From Muricoccus pecuniae (GTDB taxonomy: Bacteria; Pseudomonadota; Alphaproteobacteria; Acetobacterales; Acetobacteraceae), in contig NZ_JACIJD010000006.1 in NCBI RefSeq assembly GCF_014199205.1, positions 62,001 through 126,000 of the forward strand: a stretch of DNA of 64,000 bases. Reading direction: 5' to 3'. The position numbers were made by a program, and so were the translations under genes. This document shows positions 25,427 to 34,455 of the stretch, one piece after another; within the stretch, counting starts at the first letter, position 1, and every line of letters begins with the position of its first letter. A model generated the notes under the pieces. That model was not told the origin of the DNA, searched no databases, and worked only from the letters and a program-made list of their open reading frames with translations.

Positions 25427-28400
25427 GCATCCACAAGGAACTCGCCTTCGAGGACGGCATCTGCGCCCATCTCGACGGCCATGACTGGTTATACGAAGCC
25501 AAGTCCGCCGACCGGTACGACCGCGCCCGGGCCCTGTTCCCGGAAGACCTCGCGGCCTGGGTGCAGGAGACGCAGCCGGACGCCTGGGCGACCCTGACGA
25601 AGGCGCACGGTGCCTCCGCCACCACCATGCTCGCCGACCGCCTGCGTGACGCCCTGAACAAGCGGGGTACGCTGGTGGTGCTGCGGGACGGCCTGGACGT
25701 TCTGGGTCTCAAGACCTCGCTCGCCCTGTGCCAGTTCCGCCCGGCGCTGGCGATGAACGAGGCCCTGCAAGCCCGCTACGCCGCGAACCGGCTCCGGGTC
25801 GTCCGTCAGGTCCGCTACTCCCTGCACGGCCAGGACTGCATCGACCTGGTGCTGTTCCTGAACGGCATCCCGGTCGCCACTGTCGAGCTCAAGTCGGACT
25901 ATACCCAGTCCGTCGCCGACGCCGTCGACCAGTACCGCTACGATCGGCCGCCGCGGTCCCTGGTCGGCAACAAGGACGAGCCGCTCCTGTCCTTCCCGGG
26001 CGGCGCGGTCGTCCACTTCGCGGTCAGCAATTCAAACGTGCGCATGTGCACGAAGCTCGTGGGCGCAGACAGCGTGTTCCTGCCCTTCGACCAGGGCGAC
26101 AACTTCGGCGCGGGCAACCCTCCAAATAAGTTCGGCGCGCCGACGGCTTACCTGTGGGAGCAGGTCTGGCAGCGGGATAGCTGGCTGGAGATCCTCGGGC
26201 GCTACGTCGTCGCCGAGAAGAACGAGAAGAAGCAACTCAAGAGTTGGCTGTTCCCGCGCTTTCACCAACTCAAGGCTACCCGCAGGCTGGTCGCCTCCGT
26301 CCGGCAGGAAGGCGCGGGCGGCCGTTACCTGATCGAGCACTCGGCCGGGTCAGGCAAGACCAACTCCATCGCGTGGACCGCGCACTTCCTCGCCGACCTG
26401 CACAACGACAAGAACGAGAAGGTGTTCGACACCGTGCTCGTCGTGTCGGACCGCACCGTCCTGGACAAGATGCTCCGGGAGACGATCGAGGGCTTCGAGC
26501 GCACCCTGGGCGTCGTCGCCTCGGTGACGGGCGAGGGCGGCAGCAAGAGCAGCGAGCTCGCCAAGGCCCTGGGCGCGGGCAAGAAGATCGTGATCTGCAC
26601 CGTCCAGACCTTCCCCTGGGCCCTCGACGAGGTTCGCAAGCTGGCCAAGACCAAGGGCAAGCGATTCGCCGTCGTCGCCGACGAGGCTCACTCCTCGCAG
26701 TCCGGCAAGGCGGCTGCCGAGCTTAAGACGGTCCTGACGGCCGAGGAGCAGGCGGACGTCGTGGACGGCGCCGAGGTCAGCGTTGAGGACCTCCTGGCGG
26801 CCAAGATGGCGGCGCGGGCCGACGCGGACACCAGCATCACCTTCGTCGCCTTCACGGCAACCCCCAAGGCCAAGACCATCGAGCTCTTCGGCCGCCGCCC
26901 GGATCCGAGCCGTCCCGCGGCCAAGGACAACCTGCCCGAGGCCTTCGACGTCTACTCCATGCGCCAGGCCATCGAGGAAGGCTTCATCCTCGACGTCCTG
27001 CGCAACTACACCGCCTACAAGATGGCCTTCCGCCTGACCCATGAGGGCCGGGACATGGACGAGAAGGAGGTCGATGCCAGCGAGGCCCGCAAGGGCATCA
27101 TGGGCTGGGTACGGCTGCACCCGACCAACATCGCCGCCCGCGTGCAGATCGTGGTCGAGCACTTCCGGCAGAACGTCGCCCACCTCCTTGGTGGTGAGGC
27201 CAAGGCAATGGTCGTGACCGCCAGCCGGAAGGAGGCCGTCCGCTGGACCAAGCAGATGGAGGCCTACATCAAGAAGCAGGGCTACGGCATCGGCCTGCTC
27301 GCCGCCTTCTCCGGCGAGGTGACCGACACGGAGACGCCCAACGGCCCCTTCACCGAGACGAACATGAACCCCGGGCTGCTCGGGCGCGACATCAAGGACG
27401 CCTTCAAGACGACGCAGTACTCCATCCTGCTCGTTGCCAACAAGTTCCAGACCGGCTTCGACCAGCCCCTGCTGAGCGCCATGTATGTCGACCGGAAGCT
27501 GGGCGGCATCCAGGCCGTCCAGACCCTGTCGCGGCTGAACCGGGCGCTGCCCGCCAAGGGCAAGGACACCACCTATGTGGTGGACTTCGTGAACGAGCCC
27601 GAGGACATCCTGGCCGCCTTCCGCCAGTACTACCGGACGGCCCAGTTGGCGGACGTCAGCAACCCCAACGTCGTGCTCGACCTACGGAACAAGCTGGATT
27701 CCCTGGCCTACTACGATGAGCACGAGGTCGACCGCGTCGCGCGCGCCGTCTCCAAGAAGAACCCCACGCAGGCGGACCTCGACGCGGCGATCGGGCCGGT
27801 CAGCAACCGGCTCCTGACCAAGTTCAAGCAGGCACGGCAGACCACCAAGGACGAGCCCGAGGGCAGCAAGGCCCACACGGACGCCAAGGGCGAGATGGAT
27901 GCCTTGCTGCTGTTCAAGCAGGATCTGGGCACCTACGTCCGCGTCTACGAGTTCCTCGGGCAGATGTTCGACTACGGGAACACCTACTACGAGAAGCTGC
28001 ACCTCTTCGCCCGCATGCTCTTCCCGCTGCTGAACTACGGGCGCGAGCGCGAGGGCATCGACCTGTCGGCTCTCCGCCTGAGCCACCACAAGATGCGGGA
28101 CCTGGGGCAGCAGAGGCTCGCCGTCGGCGGGGGCGAGCAGGTGCCACTTACTCCGATCATCGATGCCGGGTCGGGCTCAGTCCAGGACCGCCACAAGAAG
28201 CGGCTGTCCGACATCGTCCAGGCCATCAATGACCTGTTCGAGGGCGACATCACCGAGGGCGACGCGGTCTCCTACGTGGAGACCATGAAGGCCAAGTTGA
28301 TGGAGTCGCCCATCCTGCTGGAGCAGGCGGCAGCGAACGGCAAGGAGCAGTTCAGCAACTCGCCGAACCTGCACGAGGAGCTCATCAAGGCAATCATCGG

Positions 28401-28548
28401 CGCCATGGAGGCCAACCAGAACATGAGCAGGCAGGCGCTGAACTCGGAGGCCATCCAGGCAAGGATGATGTCCGTGCTACTGGGACCGGCGGGCCTGTGG
28501 GAGGGGCTGCGCGGGGTGGCGGAGAGCAGCGCTGTGGCGGCTCAGTAA
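25423..28548 (+). CDS. hsdR: Type I restriction endonuclease HsdR
   Basis: A 1041-residue motor and nuclease subunit. The N-terminal PD-(D/E)xK nuclease shows ATVELKSD near residues 148-155. The SF2 translocase has Walker A SAGSGKT at 307-313, DEAH at 420-423 and FTATPK in motif III. The helical C-terminus binds HsdM/HsdS. Its ATG overlaps the hsdS stop (ATGA). All motifs look intact, so the system should restrict. It is the last gene before the tRNA-Arg that bounds the accessory region. Confidence 0.95.
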   Translation: MSIHKELAFEDGICAHLDGHDWLYEAKSADRYDRARALFPEDLAAWVQETQPDAWATLTKAHGASATTMLADRLRDALNKRGTLVVLRDGLDVLGLKTSLALCQFRPALAMNEALQARYAANRLRVVRQVRYSLHGQDCIDLVLFLNGIPVATVELKSDYTQSVADAVDQYRYDRPPRSLVGNKDEPLLSFPGGAVVHFAVSNSNVRMCTKLVGADSVFLPFDQGDNFGAGNPPNKFGAPTAYLWEQVWQRDSWLEILGRYVVAEKNEKKQLKSWLFPRFHQLKATRRLVASVRQEGAGGRYLIEHSAGSGKTNSIAWTAHFLADLHNDKNEKVFDTVLVVSDRTVLDKMLRETIEGFERTLGVVASVTGEGGSKSSELAKALGAGKKIVICTVQTFPWALDEVRKLAKTKGKRFAVVADEAHSSQSGKAAAELKTVLTAEEQADVVDGAEVSVEDLLAAKMAARADADTSITFVAFTATPKAKTIELFGRRPDPSRPAAKDNLPEAFDVYSMRQAIEEGFILDVLRNYTAYKMAFRLTHEGRDMDEKEVDASEARKGIMGWVRLHPTNIAARVQIVVEHFRQNVAHLLGGEAKAMVVTASRKEAVRWTKQMEAYIKKQGYGIGLLAAFSGEVTDTETPNGPFTETNMNPGLLGRDIKDAFKTTQYSILLVANKFQTGFDQPLLSAMYVDRKLGGIQAVQTLSRLNRALPAKGKDTTYVVDFVNEPEDILAAFRQYYRTAQLADVSNPNVVLDLRNKLDSLAYYDEHEVDRVARAVSKKNPTQADLDAAIGPVSNRLLTKFKQARQTTKDEPEGSKAHTDAKGEMDALLLFKQDLGTYVRVYEFLGQMFDYGNTYYEKLHLFARMLFPLLNYGREREGIDLSALRLSHHKMRDLGQQRLAVGGGEQVPLTPIIDAGSGSVQDRHKKRLSDIVQAINDLFEGDITEGDAVSYVETMKAKLMESPILLEQAAANGKEQFSNSPNLHEELIKAIIGAMEANQNMSRQALNSEAIQARMMSVLLGPAGLWEGLRGVAESSAVAAQ

Positions 28549-28896
28549 ACTCGCTGTGAACTTTGCCTGCCGAGATCGGCATAAGCCGCTGCGGTCTGCT
28601 GCCGCTGAGCCCTGCGGTCTCGAAGATGGCTCCTAATCGCCTCGTCGAGTCGGATCGGCTCGTCTAGCCAAGTACCTTTGGTTATCAAGGAAAACAGATA
28701 CTGCAAACGCCTTCTACGAAGGCGTTTCAGAACACGCGAATCCTTGGAGTCCTTACAAGCTGGCTCGGGCGACCGCCCGGTCGAGCCCAGATGTACCTCG
28801 CACCCGTGACCATTCCCGTTTTTTGGGTTGGCGATTCTCGGGAAATGGGTCGATTCCCGTTTTATCTGCCAACTCATAAACCGCAGCGGGAAGGGA
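28549..28896. other. Junction between hsdR and tRNA-Arg
   Basis: No integrase or other credible gene is seen. A 120-codon minus-strand frame runs across it into the tRNA and is not believed. It holds a perfect hairpin at 28705-28727 and two copies of GATTCCCGTTTT-like sequence near 28813 and 28852. This is where an island inserted at the tRNA 3' end would have its attachment site. Confidence 0.45.
28705..28727. terminator. 10-bp perfect hairpin after hsdR
   Basis: AAACGCCTTC and GAAGGCGTTT are perfectly complementary around a TAC loop. It lies 157 bases after the hsdR stop. The T-run is short, so its use as an intrinsic terminator for the hsd operon is probable but not certain. Confidence 0.5.
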
Positions 28897-28973
28897 TGGC
28901 GCACCCTGAGGGACTTGAACCCCCAACCAACCGGGTAGAAGCCGGTTGCTCTATCCAGTTGAGCTAAGGGTGC
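28897..28973 (-). tRNA. tRNA-Arg (anticodon UCU)
   Basis: The acceptor arms GCACCCT and AGGGTGC pair perfectly. The D arm is GCTC/GAGC, the anticodon stem ACCGG/CCGGT encloses CTTCTAC with anticodon TCT, and the T arm carries TTCAAGT. The CCA end is encoded (28897-28899). Its 3' end faces the accessory region, the usual arrangement for islands that insert into a tRNA 3' end. Confidence 0.95.
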
Positions 28974-28986
28974 CCGTTTCGCCGCC

Positions 28987-29298
28987 TCAATGCGTCCAGT
29001 TGGTCAGGCGGTCCGTGCGGAAGTTGTCGGCGTAGCTCTTCGGCCGCATGGCCGGGCGCTGCCGCCGCGCCTCGACCTCGTAGCTGATGCCCTCGGCCTT
29101 CGCATAGGCCTCGGCCTCCTCCAGCGTGTCGAAGCGCAGCCGGACCTGCCGGTTGGTGTCGCCCGAGCCGTACCAGCCCATCAGGGGATCGACGCGCTTC
29201 GGCTCGCTCAGCGAGTGTTCCAGCACCCATTCGTCCGTGCGGGCCAGGCCGGACTGCGTAGCGTTCTTCGTCGGCGAGTAGATGCGGGCGATGCTCAT
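28987..29298 (-). CDS. NDUFS4-like complex I accessory subunit
   Basis: A 103-residue protein of the 'ETC complex I subunit conserved region' family, homologous to mitochondrial NDUFS4 (18 kDa) and found in alphaproteobacteria. It shows ARIYSPTKNATQSG at the start, WVLE and DPLMGWYGSGDTNRQV in the middle, and RPKSYADNF near the end, all family hallmarks. It should sit at the peripheral arm of NADH:quinone oxidoreductase near the N module. It lies between two tRNA genes as a single gene. Confidence 0.93.
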   Translation of the reverse strand: MSIARIYSPTKNATQSGLARTDEWVLEHSLSEPKRVDPLMGWYGSGDTNRQVRLRFDTLEEAEAYAKAEGISYEVEARRQRPAMRPKSYADNFRTDRLTNWTH

Positions 29299-29328
29299 GC
29301 GGCGCTCCAGACGGAAGGTCTCGTCGAA

Positions 29329-29402
29329 TCGGGGCGGCGGGATTCGAACCCACGGCCTCCTGTACCCAAAACAGGCGCGCTACCAGGCTGCGCCACACCC
29401 CG
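29329..29402 (-). tRNA. tRNA-Pro (anticodon UGG)
   Basis: The acceptor CGGGGTG pairs with CGCCCCG (one mismatch/wobble). The D arm is GCGC/GCGC, the anticodon stem CCTGT/ACAGG encloses TTTGGGT with anticodon TGG, and the T arm is GTGGG TTCGAAT CCCGC. CCA is not encoded. Confidence 0.95.
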
Positions 29403-29470
29403 CGAGACCGGGGGGAACCTATGGGCAGCGGGCCCCGGGCGCAATGGCCCCGGGGGGGCCTGGCGCGATT

Positions 29471-30745
29471 TCACGCGGCCGGAATGGCCTCCGAGCCGCC
29501 CATGAAGGGCCGCAGCACGGAGGGGATGCCGATCGAGCCGTCCTCCCGCTGATGCGTCTCCATCACGGCGATCAGCGCCCGCCCCACCGCGACGCCCGAG
29601 CCGTTCAGCGTGTGGAGGAAGAGATTGCCCTTGCCCTCCCGCGGCCTGACGCGCGCGTTCATCCGGCGGGCCTGGAAGTCCCGGCAGTTGGAGCAGGAGG
29701 AGATCTCCCGCCACGCCCCCTGCCCCGGCAGCCAGACCTCGAGGTCGTAGGTCTTGGCCGCGCCGAAGCCCGTATCCCCGGCGCAGAGGACGATCCGGCG
29801 CCAGGTCAGGCCGAGTTCGGTCAGCACGCGCTCCGCGCAGCGCGTCATCCGCTCGTGCTCCTCGGCCGAGGCGTCGGGGGTGGTGACGGAGACCATCTCC
29901 ACCTTGGCGAACTGGTGCTGCCGGATCATGCCGCGCGTGTCCCGCCCGGCGGAGCCGGCCTCGGAGCGGAAGCAGGGCGAGAGGGAGGCGAGGCGAAGGG
30001 GAAGCGCGGCTTCGGGCAGGATCTCGTCCCGCACCGTGTTTGTCAGTGGCACCTCGGCGGTCGGGATCAGCCAGCGGCCGTCGGTGGTGCGGAACAGGTC
30101 CTCGGCGAATTTCGGCAACTGGCCCGTGCCGTACATGGTGGCGTCGTTAACCAGCAGGGGCACGGCCGTCTCGGTATAGCCGTGCTCGTCCAGGTGGAGG
30201 TTGAGCATCCACTGGCCGATGGCGCGCTCCAGCCGCGCGAGCGGCCCGCGGAGCACGGCGAAGCGGCTGCCCGCGAGCTTCGCGGCCGTGGCGAAGTCCA
30301 TGCCGCCCAAGGCCTCGCCCAGCTCGAAATGCTGCTTCGGCGCGAAGGGGAGAGCCGGGATCTCGCCATGCTGGTGGAGCACGACATTCGCCGACTCGTC
30401 CGCCCCCTCCGGCACATCGGCGTCCAGCAGGTTCGGCAGGGCCTCCAGGATGCGGGCCTGGGCCTCCTCGGCGCGCTTCGCCTCGGCGTCCAGCCCCTCC
30501 ATCCGGGCGCGCAGCCCGGTCGCCTCGGCCTCGAGCGCGGTGGTGTCGGCGCCCTGCCGCTTGCCCTGGCCGATCTCCTTGGCGAGCGCGTTGCGCCGGG
30601 CCTGAGCCTCCTGCGCCGTGGTCTGGGCGGCGCGGCGGGAGGCGTCGAGGCTCAGCAGCTCGGCCGAGACGGGGGCGAGGCCGCGGCGGGCGAGCGCGGC
30701 GTCGAACGCCGCCGGATCGGCGCGGACGGCGCGGATATCGTGCAT
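29471..30745 (-). CDS. serS: Seryl-tRNA synthetase
   Basis: A 424-residue class II synthetase that charges tRNA-Ser. The N-terminal ~100 residues form the long antiparallel coiled coil ([20 protein letters not shown]). The catalytic part shows motif 2 ([22 protein letters not shown] region) and motif 3 ([15 protein letters not shown]). Length is normal. It is the last gene of the minus-strand run that begins with dgt/argS; tatC lies only 10 bases upstream. Confidence 0.97.
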   Translation of the reverse strand: MHDIRAVRADPAAFDAALARRGLAPVSAELLSLDASRRAAQTTAQEAQARRNALAKEIGQGKRQGADTTALEAEATGLRARMEGLDAEAKRAEEAQARILEALPNLLDADVPEGADESANVVLHQHGEIPALPFAPKQHFELGEALGGMDFATAAKLAGSRFAVLRGPLARLERAIGQWMLNLHLDEHGYTETAVPLLVNDATMYGTGQLPKFAEDLFRTTDGRWLIPTAEVPLTNTVRDEILPEAALPLRLASLSPCFRSEAGSAGRDTRGMIRQHQFAKVEMVSVTTPDASAEEHERMTRCAERVLTELGLTWRRIVLCAGDTGFGAAKTYDLEVWLPGQGAWREISSCSNCRDFQARRMNARVRPREGKGNLFLHTLNGSGVAVGRALIAVMETHQREDGSIGIPSVLRPFMGGSEAIPAA

Positions 30746-30755
30746 GGGGCCTGTC

Positions 30756-31544
30756 TCAGGTGGTCGGGGGCTTGGGCTTGGGCGTCATCCAAACCGCGGC
30801 GAGGATGGAGAGCTCGTAGAGCGCGATCAGCGGCACAGCGAGGCCGACCTGGCTGATGACATCGGGCGGCGTCATGATCGCGGCCGCGACGAACATCCCC
30901 ACGATCGCGTAGCGGCGCCCGGCGCGGAGCTGCTCCACGCTCACGATCCCGACCCGCGCCAGGAGAGTGAGCAGCACCGGCAGCTGGAAGGCGATGCCGA
31001 AGGCCAGGATCATGTGCATGACGAGGGAGAGGTACTCGGACACCTTCGCCTCGAGCTGAACGGGAATCCCGCCGCCCCCCGTCGGGGTCTCGAAGGAGAT
31101 GAAGAAGCGCCAGGCCAGCGGGAAGATGAAGTAGTAGGCGAGCGACGCCCCCGCGACGAAGAGCACGGGCGAGGCGACGAGGAAGGGCGTGATGACCTTC
31201 TTCTCGGACCGGTAGAGGCCGGGGGCGATGAACAGCCAGAGCTGCGTCGCCCACATGGGGAAGCTGAAGAAGACGGCGCCGAAGAAGGCGACCTTCAGAT
31301 AGGTGAAGAAGGCCTCGTAGAGGGCGGTGAAGATCATCCGCCGCTCGCCCCCGCCCTGCTCCACCAGGATCTCCGCCAGCGGGCGGGCGAGGAAGCCGTA
31401 GATCGAGGTGGAGAAGTAGTAGCAGAGCGCGAAGGCGATGCCGAAGGCGCCGATCGACCAGAGAAGCCGCGTGCGCAGCTCGAGCAGGTGGTCGATCAAC
31501 GGCATGGGCTTGTCGTCGATCGTGTCGTCCGGTTCGCGAGGCAC
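30756..31544 (-). CDS. tatC: Twin-arginine translocase subunit TatC
   Basis: A 262-residue polytopic inner-membrane protein that forms the signal-peptide receptor of the Tat pathway. The N-terminal [17 protein letters not shown] is the TatC signature, and six hydrophobic helices follow. The conserved periplasmic/cytoplasmic [14 protein letters not shown]-like block and the [14 protein letters not shown] helix are present. It follows tatB directly. Length is typical. Confidence 0.97.
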   Translation of the reverse strand: MPREPDDTIDDKPMPLIDHLLELRTRLLWSIGAFGIAFALCYYFSTSIYGFLARPLAEILVEQGGGERRMIFTALYEAFFTYLKVAFFGAVFFSFPMWATQLWLFIAPGLYRSEKKVITPFLVASPVLFVAGASLAYYFIFPLAWRFFISFETPTGGGGIPVQLEAKVSEYLSLVMHMILAFGIAFQLPVLLTLLARVGIVSVEQLRAGRRYAIVGMFVAAAIMTPPDVISQVGLAVPLIALYELSILAAVWMTPKPKPPTT

Positions 31545-31565
31545 TGTGCTTGCGGCTTCTTCTGG

Positions 31566-32132
31566 TCAGGCGGTGTGGGTGGCGGGGCGCGGGGGCGGCT
31601 CCGCCGGGGAAGCCGGCGCCGGGACGGCCGGGTCGGGCAGGAGCGTCGGCGGCACGGGCTGCGCGGCGGCGCCCTCCACCGGCGGGCCGGGCGGTGTGGC
31701 GTCCGGCGTGTCGGCCGCCGCCGCGGCAGCGGTCACCTCGGGCGGCGGGGTGGTCGCGTCCGCGGGCGGGGCACCATCGGGCAGGGCCGCCTCGGTGCCC
31801 GCGGCCGGGGCGGCGTCGGAGGTCGGGGGCGGCGGGGCGCGGAAGGGGTCGTCGCGGAAGGTGCGGGTGATCGAGCCGTCCTCGTCCACGGCCTTCTCGA
31901 TCGTGGACTTCAGGTCGAAGTTGCGGATGTCGCGGATCTGGTCGCGCACGTCCTCCAGCTTCGCCTCGCGCACCACCTCGTCCAGGTGGCCCTGGAACTC
32001 GCCGGCCATGCGGCGCAGCTTCTGGATTCCGCGGGCGATACCGCGCACGGCGTCGGGAAGGTCCTTCGGACCGATCACCACCACCGCCACGACGGCGATC
32101 AGCGCGATCTCGGACCAGGCGAGGTCGAACAT
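31566..32132 (-). CDS. tatB: Twin-arginine translocase subunit TatB
   Basis: A 188-residue single-span protein. The short N-terminus plus helix (FDLAWSEIALIAVVAVVVIGPKDLP) and the amphipathic helix with a glycine hinge identify TatB, and the E after W-S is the usual polar residue. A long Pro/Ala-rich tail follows. TatB works with TatC to bind twin-arginine precursors. No tatA gene lies in the 139 bases between it and scpB, although tatA is often beside tatB in related genomes. Confidence 0.93.
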   Translation of the reverse strand: MFDLAWSEIALIAVVAVVVIGPKDLPDAVRGIARGIQKLRRMAGEFQGHLDEVVREAKLEDVRDQIRDIRNFDLKSTIEKAVDEDGSITRTFRDDPFRAPPPPTSDAAPAAGTEAALPDGAPPADATTPPPEVTAAAAAADTPDATPPGPPVEGAAAQPVPPTLLPDPAVPAPASPAEPPPRPATHTA

Positions 32133-32271
32133 GTCTCTCCGATCACCCGGGGCGGGCCGCTGGCCCGGGAAGGGCCGGCCCTGGCGGGGTCGTCTCCGTT
32201 AGCAGAACTCGCCCGCACGACAAATGGGGCCCCCGGAAGATGGGGCCGCGCGGCGCGGGATGGAAGCCGCC

Positions 32272-32958
32272 TCAACCCGCGGCCGTTCCGTCCGGCGTGC
32301 CCGGACCCGGCAGCGGCCCGGGGGAGGGCTCGGGCAGGGGCAGGCCGGGCTCGGGCATCAGCTCCTCCCGCCGGGGCAGGTCGCGCAGCGAGGCCAGGCC
32401 GAACTGCTCCAGGAACTTCGGCGTGGTCGCCCATAGGGTCGGGCGGCCCGGCGCCTCCTTCTTCCCGCGCGGCGCGACGAGGCCGTTCTCCAGCAGGAGC
32501 TCCAGCGTGGTCTGGGACAGGGCGGTGCCGCGGATCTCCTCGATCTCCGCGCGGGTGACGGGCTGGTGCCAGGCGATGATGGCCAGCGCCTCCATCGCCA
32601 CGCGGGGCAGCCGGCGCGGTACCTCCACCACCCGGGTGAGCACGGGGGCGAGGTCCTCGGCCGTGCGGAAGGCGTAGCCGCCCGCGACGTTCACCAGCGT
32701 CACCCCCCTGCCCTCATAGGCCGTGGCGAGCGCCGTGAGGGTGGCCGCCGCGCCCGTCCCCGGCGGCAGGAGGGGCGCGAGGCGGGCGGCGGTGACGGGG
32801 GTGGCGGAGGCGAAGACCAGCGCCTCGGCGATCCTGATCGCTTCGGGGGAGGTGGAGTCGGCGGCCGGTGACGCCCCCTCCTGCACGGTCGCGGGAGGGG
32901 GGCCGCCCTCCTCCGCCGTGTCGGCCGGGACGGGCCCGGCCTCGGTGTCAGGCAGCAT
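32272..32958 (-). CDS. scpB: Segregation and condensation protein ScpB
   Basis: A 228-residue winged-helix kleisin-interacting subunit of the SMC-ScpAB condensin. Recognisable parts are the EALVFASATPVTAARLAPLL start of the first winged helix and ALAIIAWHQPVTRAEIEEIRG in the middle, with VAPRGKKEAPGRPTLWATTP near the end. It overlaps the scpA stop by 11 bases. N- and C-terminal tails are Pro/Gly-rich and probably disordered. Confidence 0.95.
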   Translation of the reverse strand: MLPDTEAGPVPADTAEEGGPPPATVQEGASPAADSTSPEAIRIAEALVFASATPVTAARLAPLLPPGTGAAATLTALATAYEGRGVTLVNVAGGYAFRTAEDLAPVLTRVVEVPRRLPRVAMEALAIIAWHQPVTRAEIEEIRGTALSQTTLELLLENGLVAPRGKKEAPGRPTLWATTPKFLEQFGLASLRDLPRREELMPEPGLPLPEPSPGPLPGPGTPDGTAAG

Positions 32959-33739
32959 CGGCGTCGCGGCTCCCGCGGTTCGGCGCCTCGTCCCGGCCGG
33001 CGCCGGGCGGGCGGAGCAGGATGGGGGCGAAAGGCGCGTCCTGCCGCAGCTCCGCCACCCCGGTCTTGGCCAGCTCCAGCCCGGCGATCAGCGTGCTGGC
33101 CAGGGCGGCGCGGCGCTCCGTCGGGTCCATCTCGGCCTCCGGGAGATAGGCCGCCAGCTCCGTCCAGCCGGGGACGTGCCCGACGAGGCCCCGCAGTCGG
33201 GAGAGCGCGTCCTGCACGGTCCAGAGGCGGCGCGGCTTGGGCTGGTAGGGCCGGCGGGCGGCGGCGCGGCGGAGGATATCCGAATAGGCGCGCAGCAGGC
33301 CCGGGAGGTCCGCGGCGAGGGCCGAGCGGTCCTCCAGCACGAGGTTCTCCGGTGCCCCGCGCGCCAGCACGTCCCGGCCGAGATAGGGCCGGGCGCCGAG
33401 CCAGGCGGCGGCCTCGCGCATCCGCTCCAGCTCGCGCAGCCGGTCCGCCAGGGCCTCGGCCAGCGACTCCGCATCCTCCCCCGCCTCGGGGTCGTCGGGC
33501 AGGAGGAGGCGGGACTTCAGCCAGGCGAGCCAGGCGGCCATCACCAGCCAGTCCGCCGCCAGCTCCAGCCGCACGCGCCGCGCGCCCTCGATGACGGCGA
33601 GGTACTGGTCCACGAGGGAGAGGATGGAGATCCGGGCGATGTCCACCTTCTGCGCCCGGGCGAGGTCCAGCAGGAGGTCGAGCGGCCCCTCGAACCCCTC
33701 CAGCGTGACGACGAGGGCGGGTTCGGCCCGCCCGCTCAC
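32948..33739 (-). CDS. scpA: Segregation and condensation protein ScpA
   Basis: A 263-residue kleisin that bridges the SMC heads. The family start is clear: LEGFEGPLDLLLDLARAQKVDI, then ISILSLVDQYLAVI and LVMAAWLAWLKSRLLLP. The C-terminal winged helix (RRAALASTLIAGLELAKTG) contacts SMC. It is coupled to scpB by overlap and lies in the long minus-strand operon. Confidence 0.96.
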   Translation of the reverse strand: MSGRAEPALVVTLEGFEGPLDLLLDLARAQKVDIARISILSLVDQYLAVIEGARRVRLELAADWLVMAAWLAWLKSRLLLPDDPEAGEDAESLAEALADRLRELERMREAAAWLGARPYLGRDVLARGAPENLVLEDRSALAADLPGLLRAYSDILRRAAARRPYQPKPRRLWTVQDALSRLRGLVGHVPGWTELAAYLPEAEMDPTERRAALASTLIAGLELAKTGVAELRQDAPFAPILLRPPGAGRDEAPNRGSRDADAA

Positions 33740-33758
33740 GCCGCGTGACCCCTCGGGG

Positions 33759-34448
33759 TCATGCCGCGTGGCCCGTGAGGTTGAGGATCATCCGCGCCGT
33801 CGGCAGCACCACGCCGCCGACGAGGCTCCGCAGGGGGTCGAAGCCGGGCAGGAGCATCGGCAGGAGGAAGATCAGCCCGAGCACGATGAACAGCCCGGCC
33901 CTCTCCAGCCGCAGGAAGGGGATGCCGAGGGCGGGCGGCAGCAGCCCGCCGAGAATCCGCCCGCCATCCAGCGGCGGGATCGGCAGGAGGTTGAAGGCGG
34001 CGAGGACGAGGTTGCCGATCAGCGAGAGGATCAGGAAGCCCGAGAGCCAGTCCATCAGATTGTCCCCGCCCGGCCCCTGCAGGGGGTGCAGCAGCAGGGC
34101 CGCGGCGAAGGCGAGCACCACGTTCATCGCCGGCCCGGCCGCGGCCACCAGCACCATGCCGAAGCGCGGGTTGCGGAGCGCGAGCACGTTCACCGGCACC
34201 GGCTTCGCCCAGCCGAACATCACGTCCACCCGGCCGGAGACGAGAAGCTGCGACACCAGCAGGAAGCCCGGCACCACCAGCGTGCCGATCGGGTCCACAT
34301 GGCGCAGCGGGTTGAGGGAGAGCCTCCCCATCCGCGCCGCCGTGTCGTCCCCGAGCGCGCGGGCGGCGTAGCCGTGCGCCGCCTCGTGCAGGGTGATCGC
34401 GAGGATCGCGGCGAGGGCGGCCGCGAGGAAATCCGGGAGCCAGTCCAT
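33759..34448 (-). CDS. Site-2 protease family (M50) membrane metalloprotease
   Basis: A 229-residue integral membrane protein with the zinc motif HEAAH near residues 22-26 inside the first helix and NLLPIPPLDGGRI supplying the second zinc-site aspartate. The arrangement of four to six hydrophobic helices fits the short Rip/YwhC-type M50B proteases with no PDZ domain. Substrates are unknown. It lies between nagZ (7 bases) and scpA, as in many alphaproteobacteria. Confidence 0.92.
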   Translation of the reverse strand: MDWLPDFLAAALAAILAITLHEAAHGYAARALGDDTAARMGRLSLNPLRHVDPIGTLVVPGFLLVSQLLVSGRVDVMFGWAKPVPVNVLALRNPRFGMVLVAAAGPAMNVVLAFAAALLLHPLQGPGGDNLMDWLSGFLILSLIGNLVLAAFNLLPIPPLDGGRILGGLLPPALGIPFLRLERAGLFIVLGLIFLLPMLLPGFDPLRSLVGGVVLPTARMILNLTGHAA

Positions 34449-34455
34449 CCGCCGG

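Noticed and set aside
28542-28904. 120-codon minus-strand ORF beside tRNA-Arg
   Set aside because: It overlaps the end of hsdR and the tRNA 3' end, has no ribosome site and shows no family or coding pattern.
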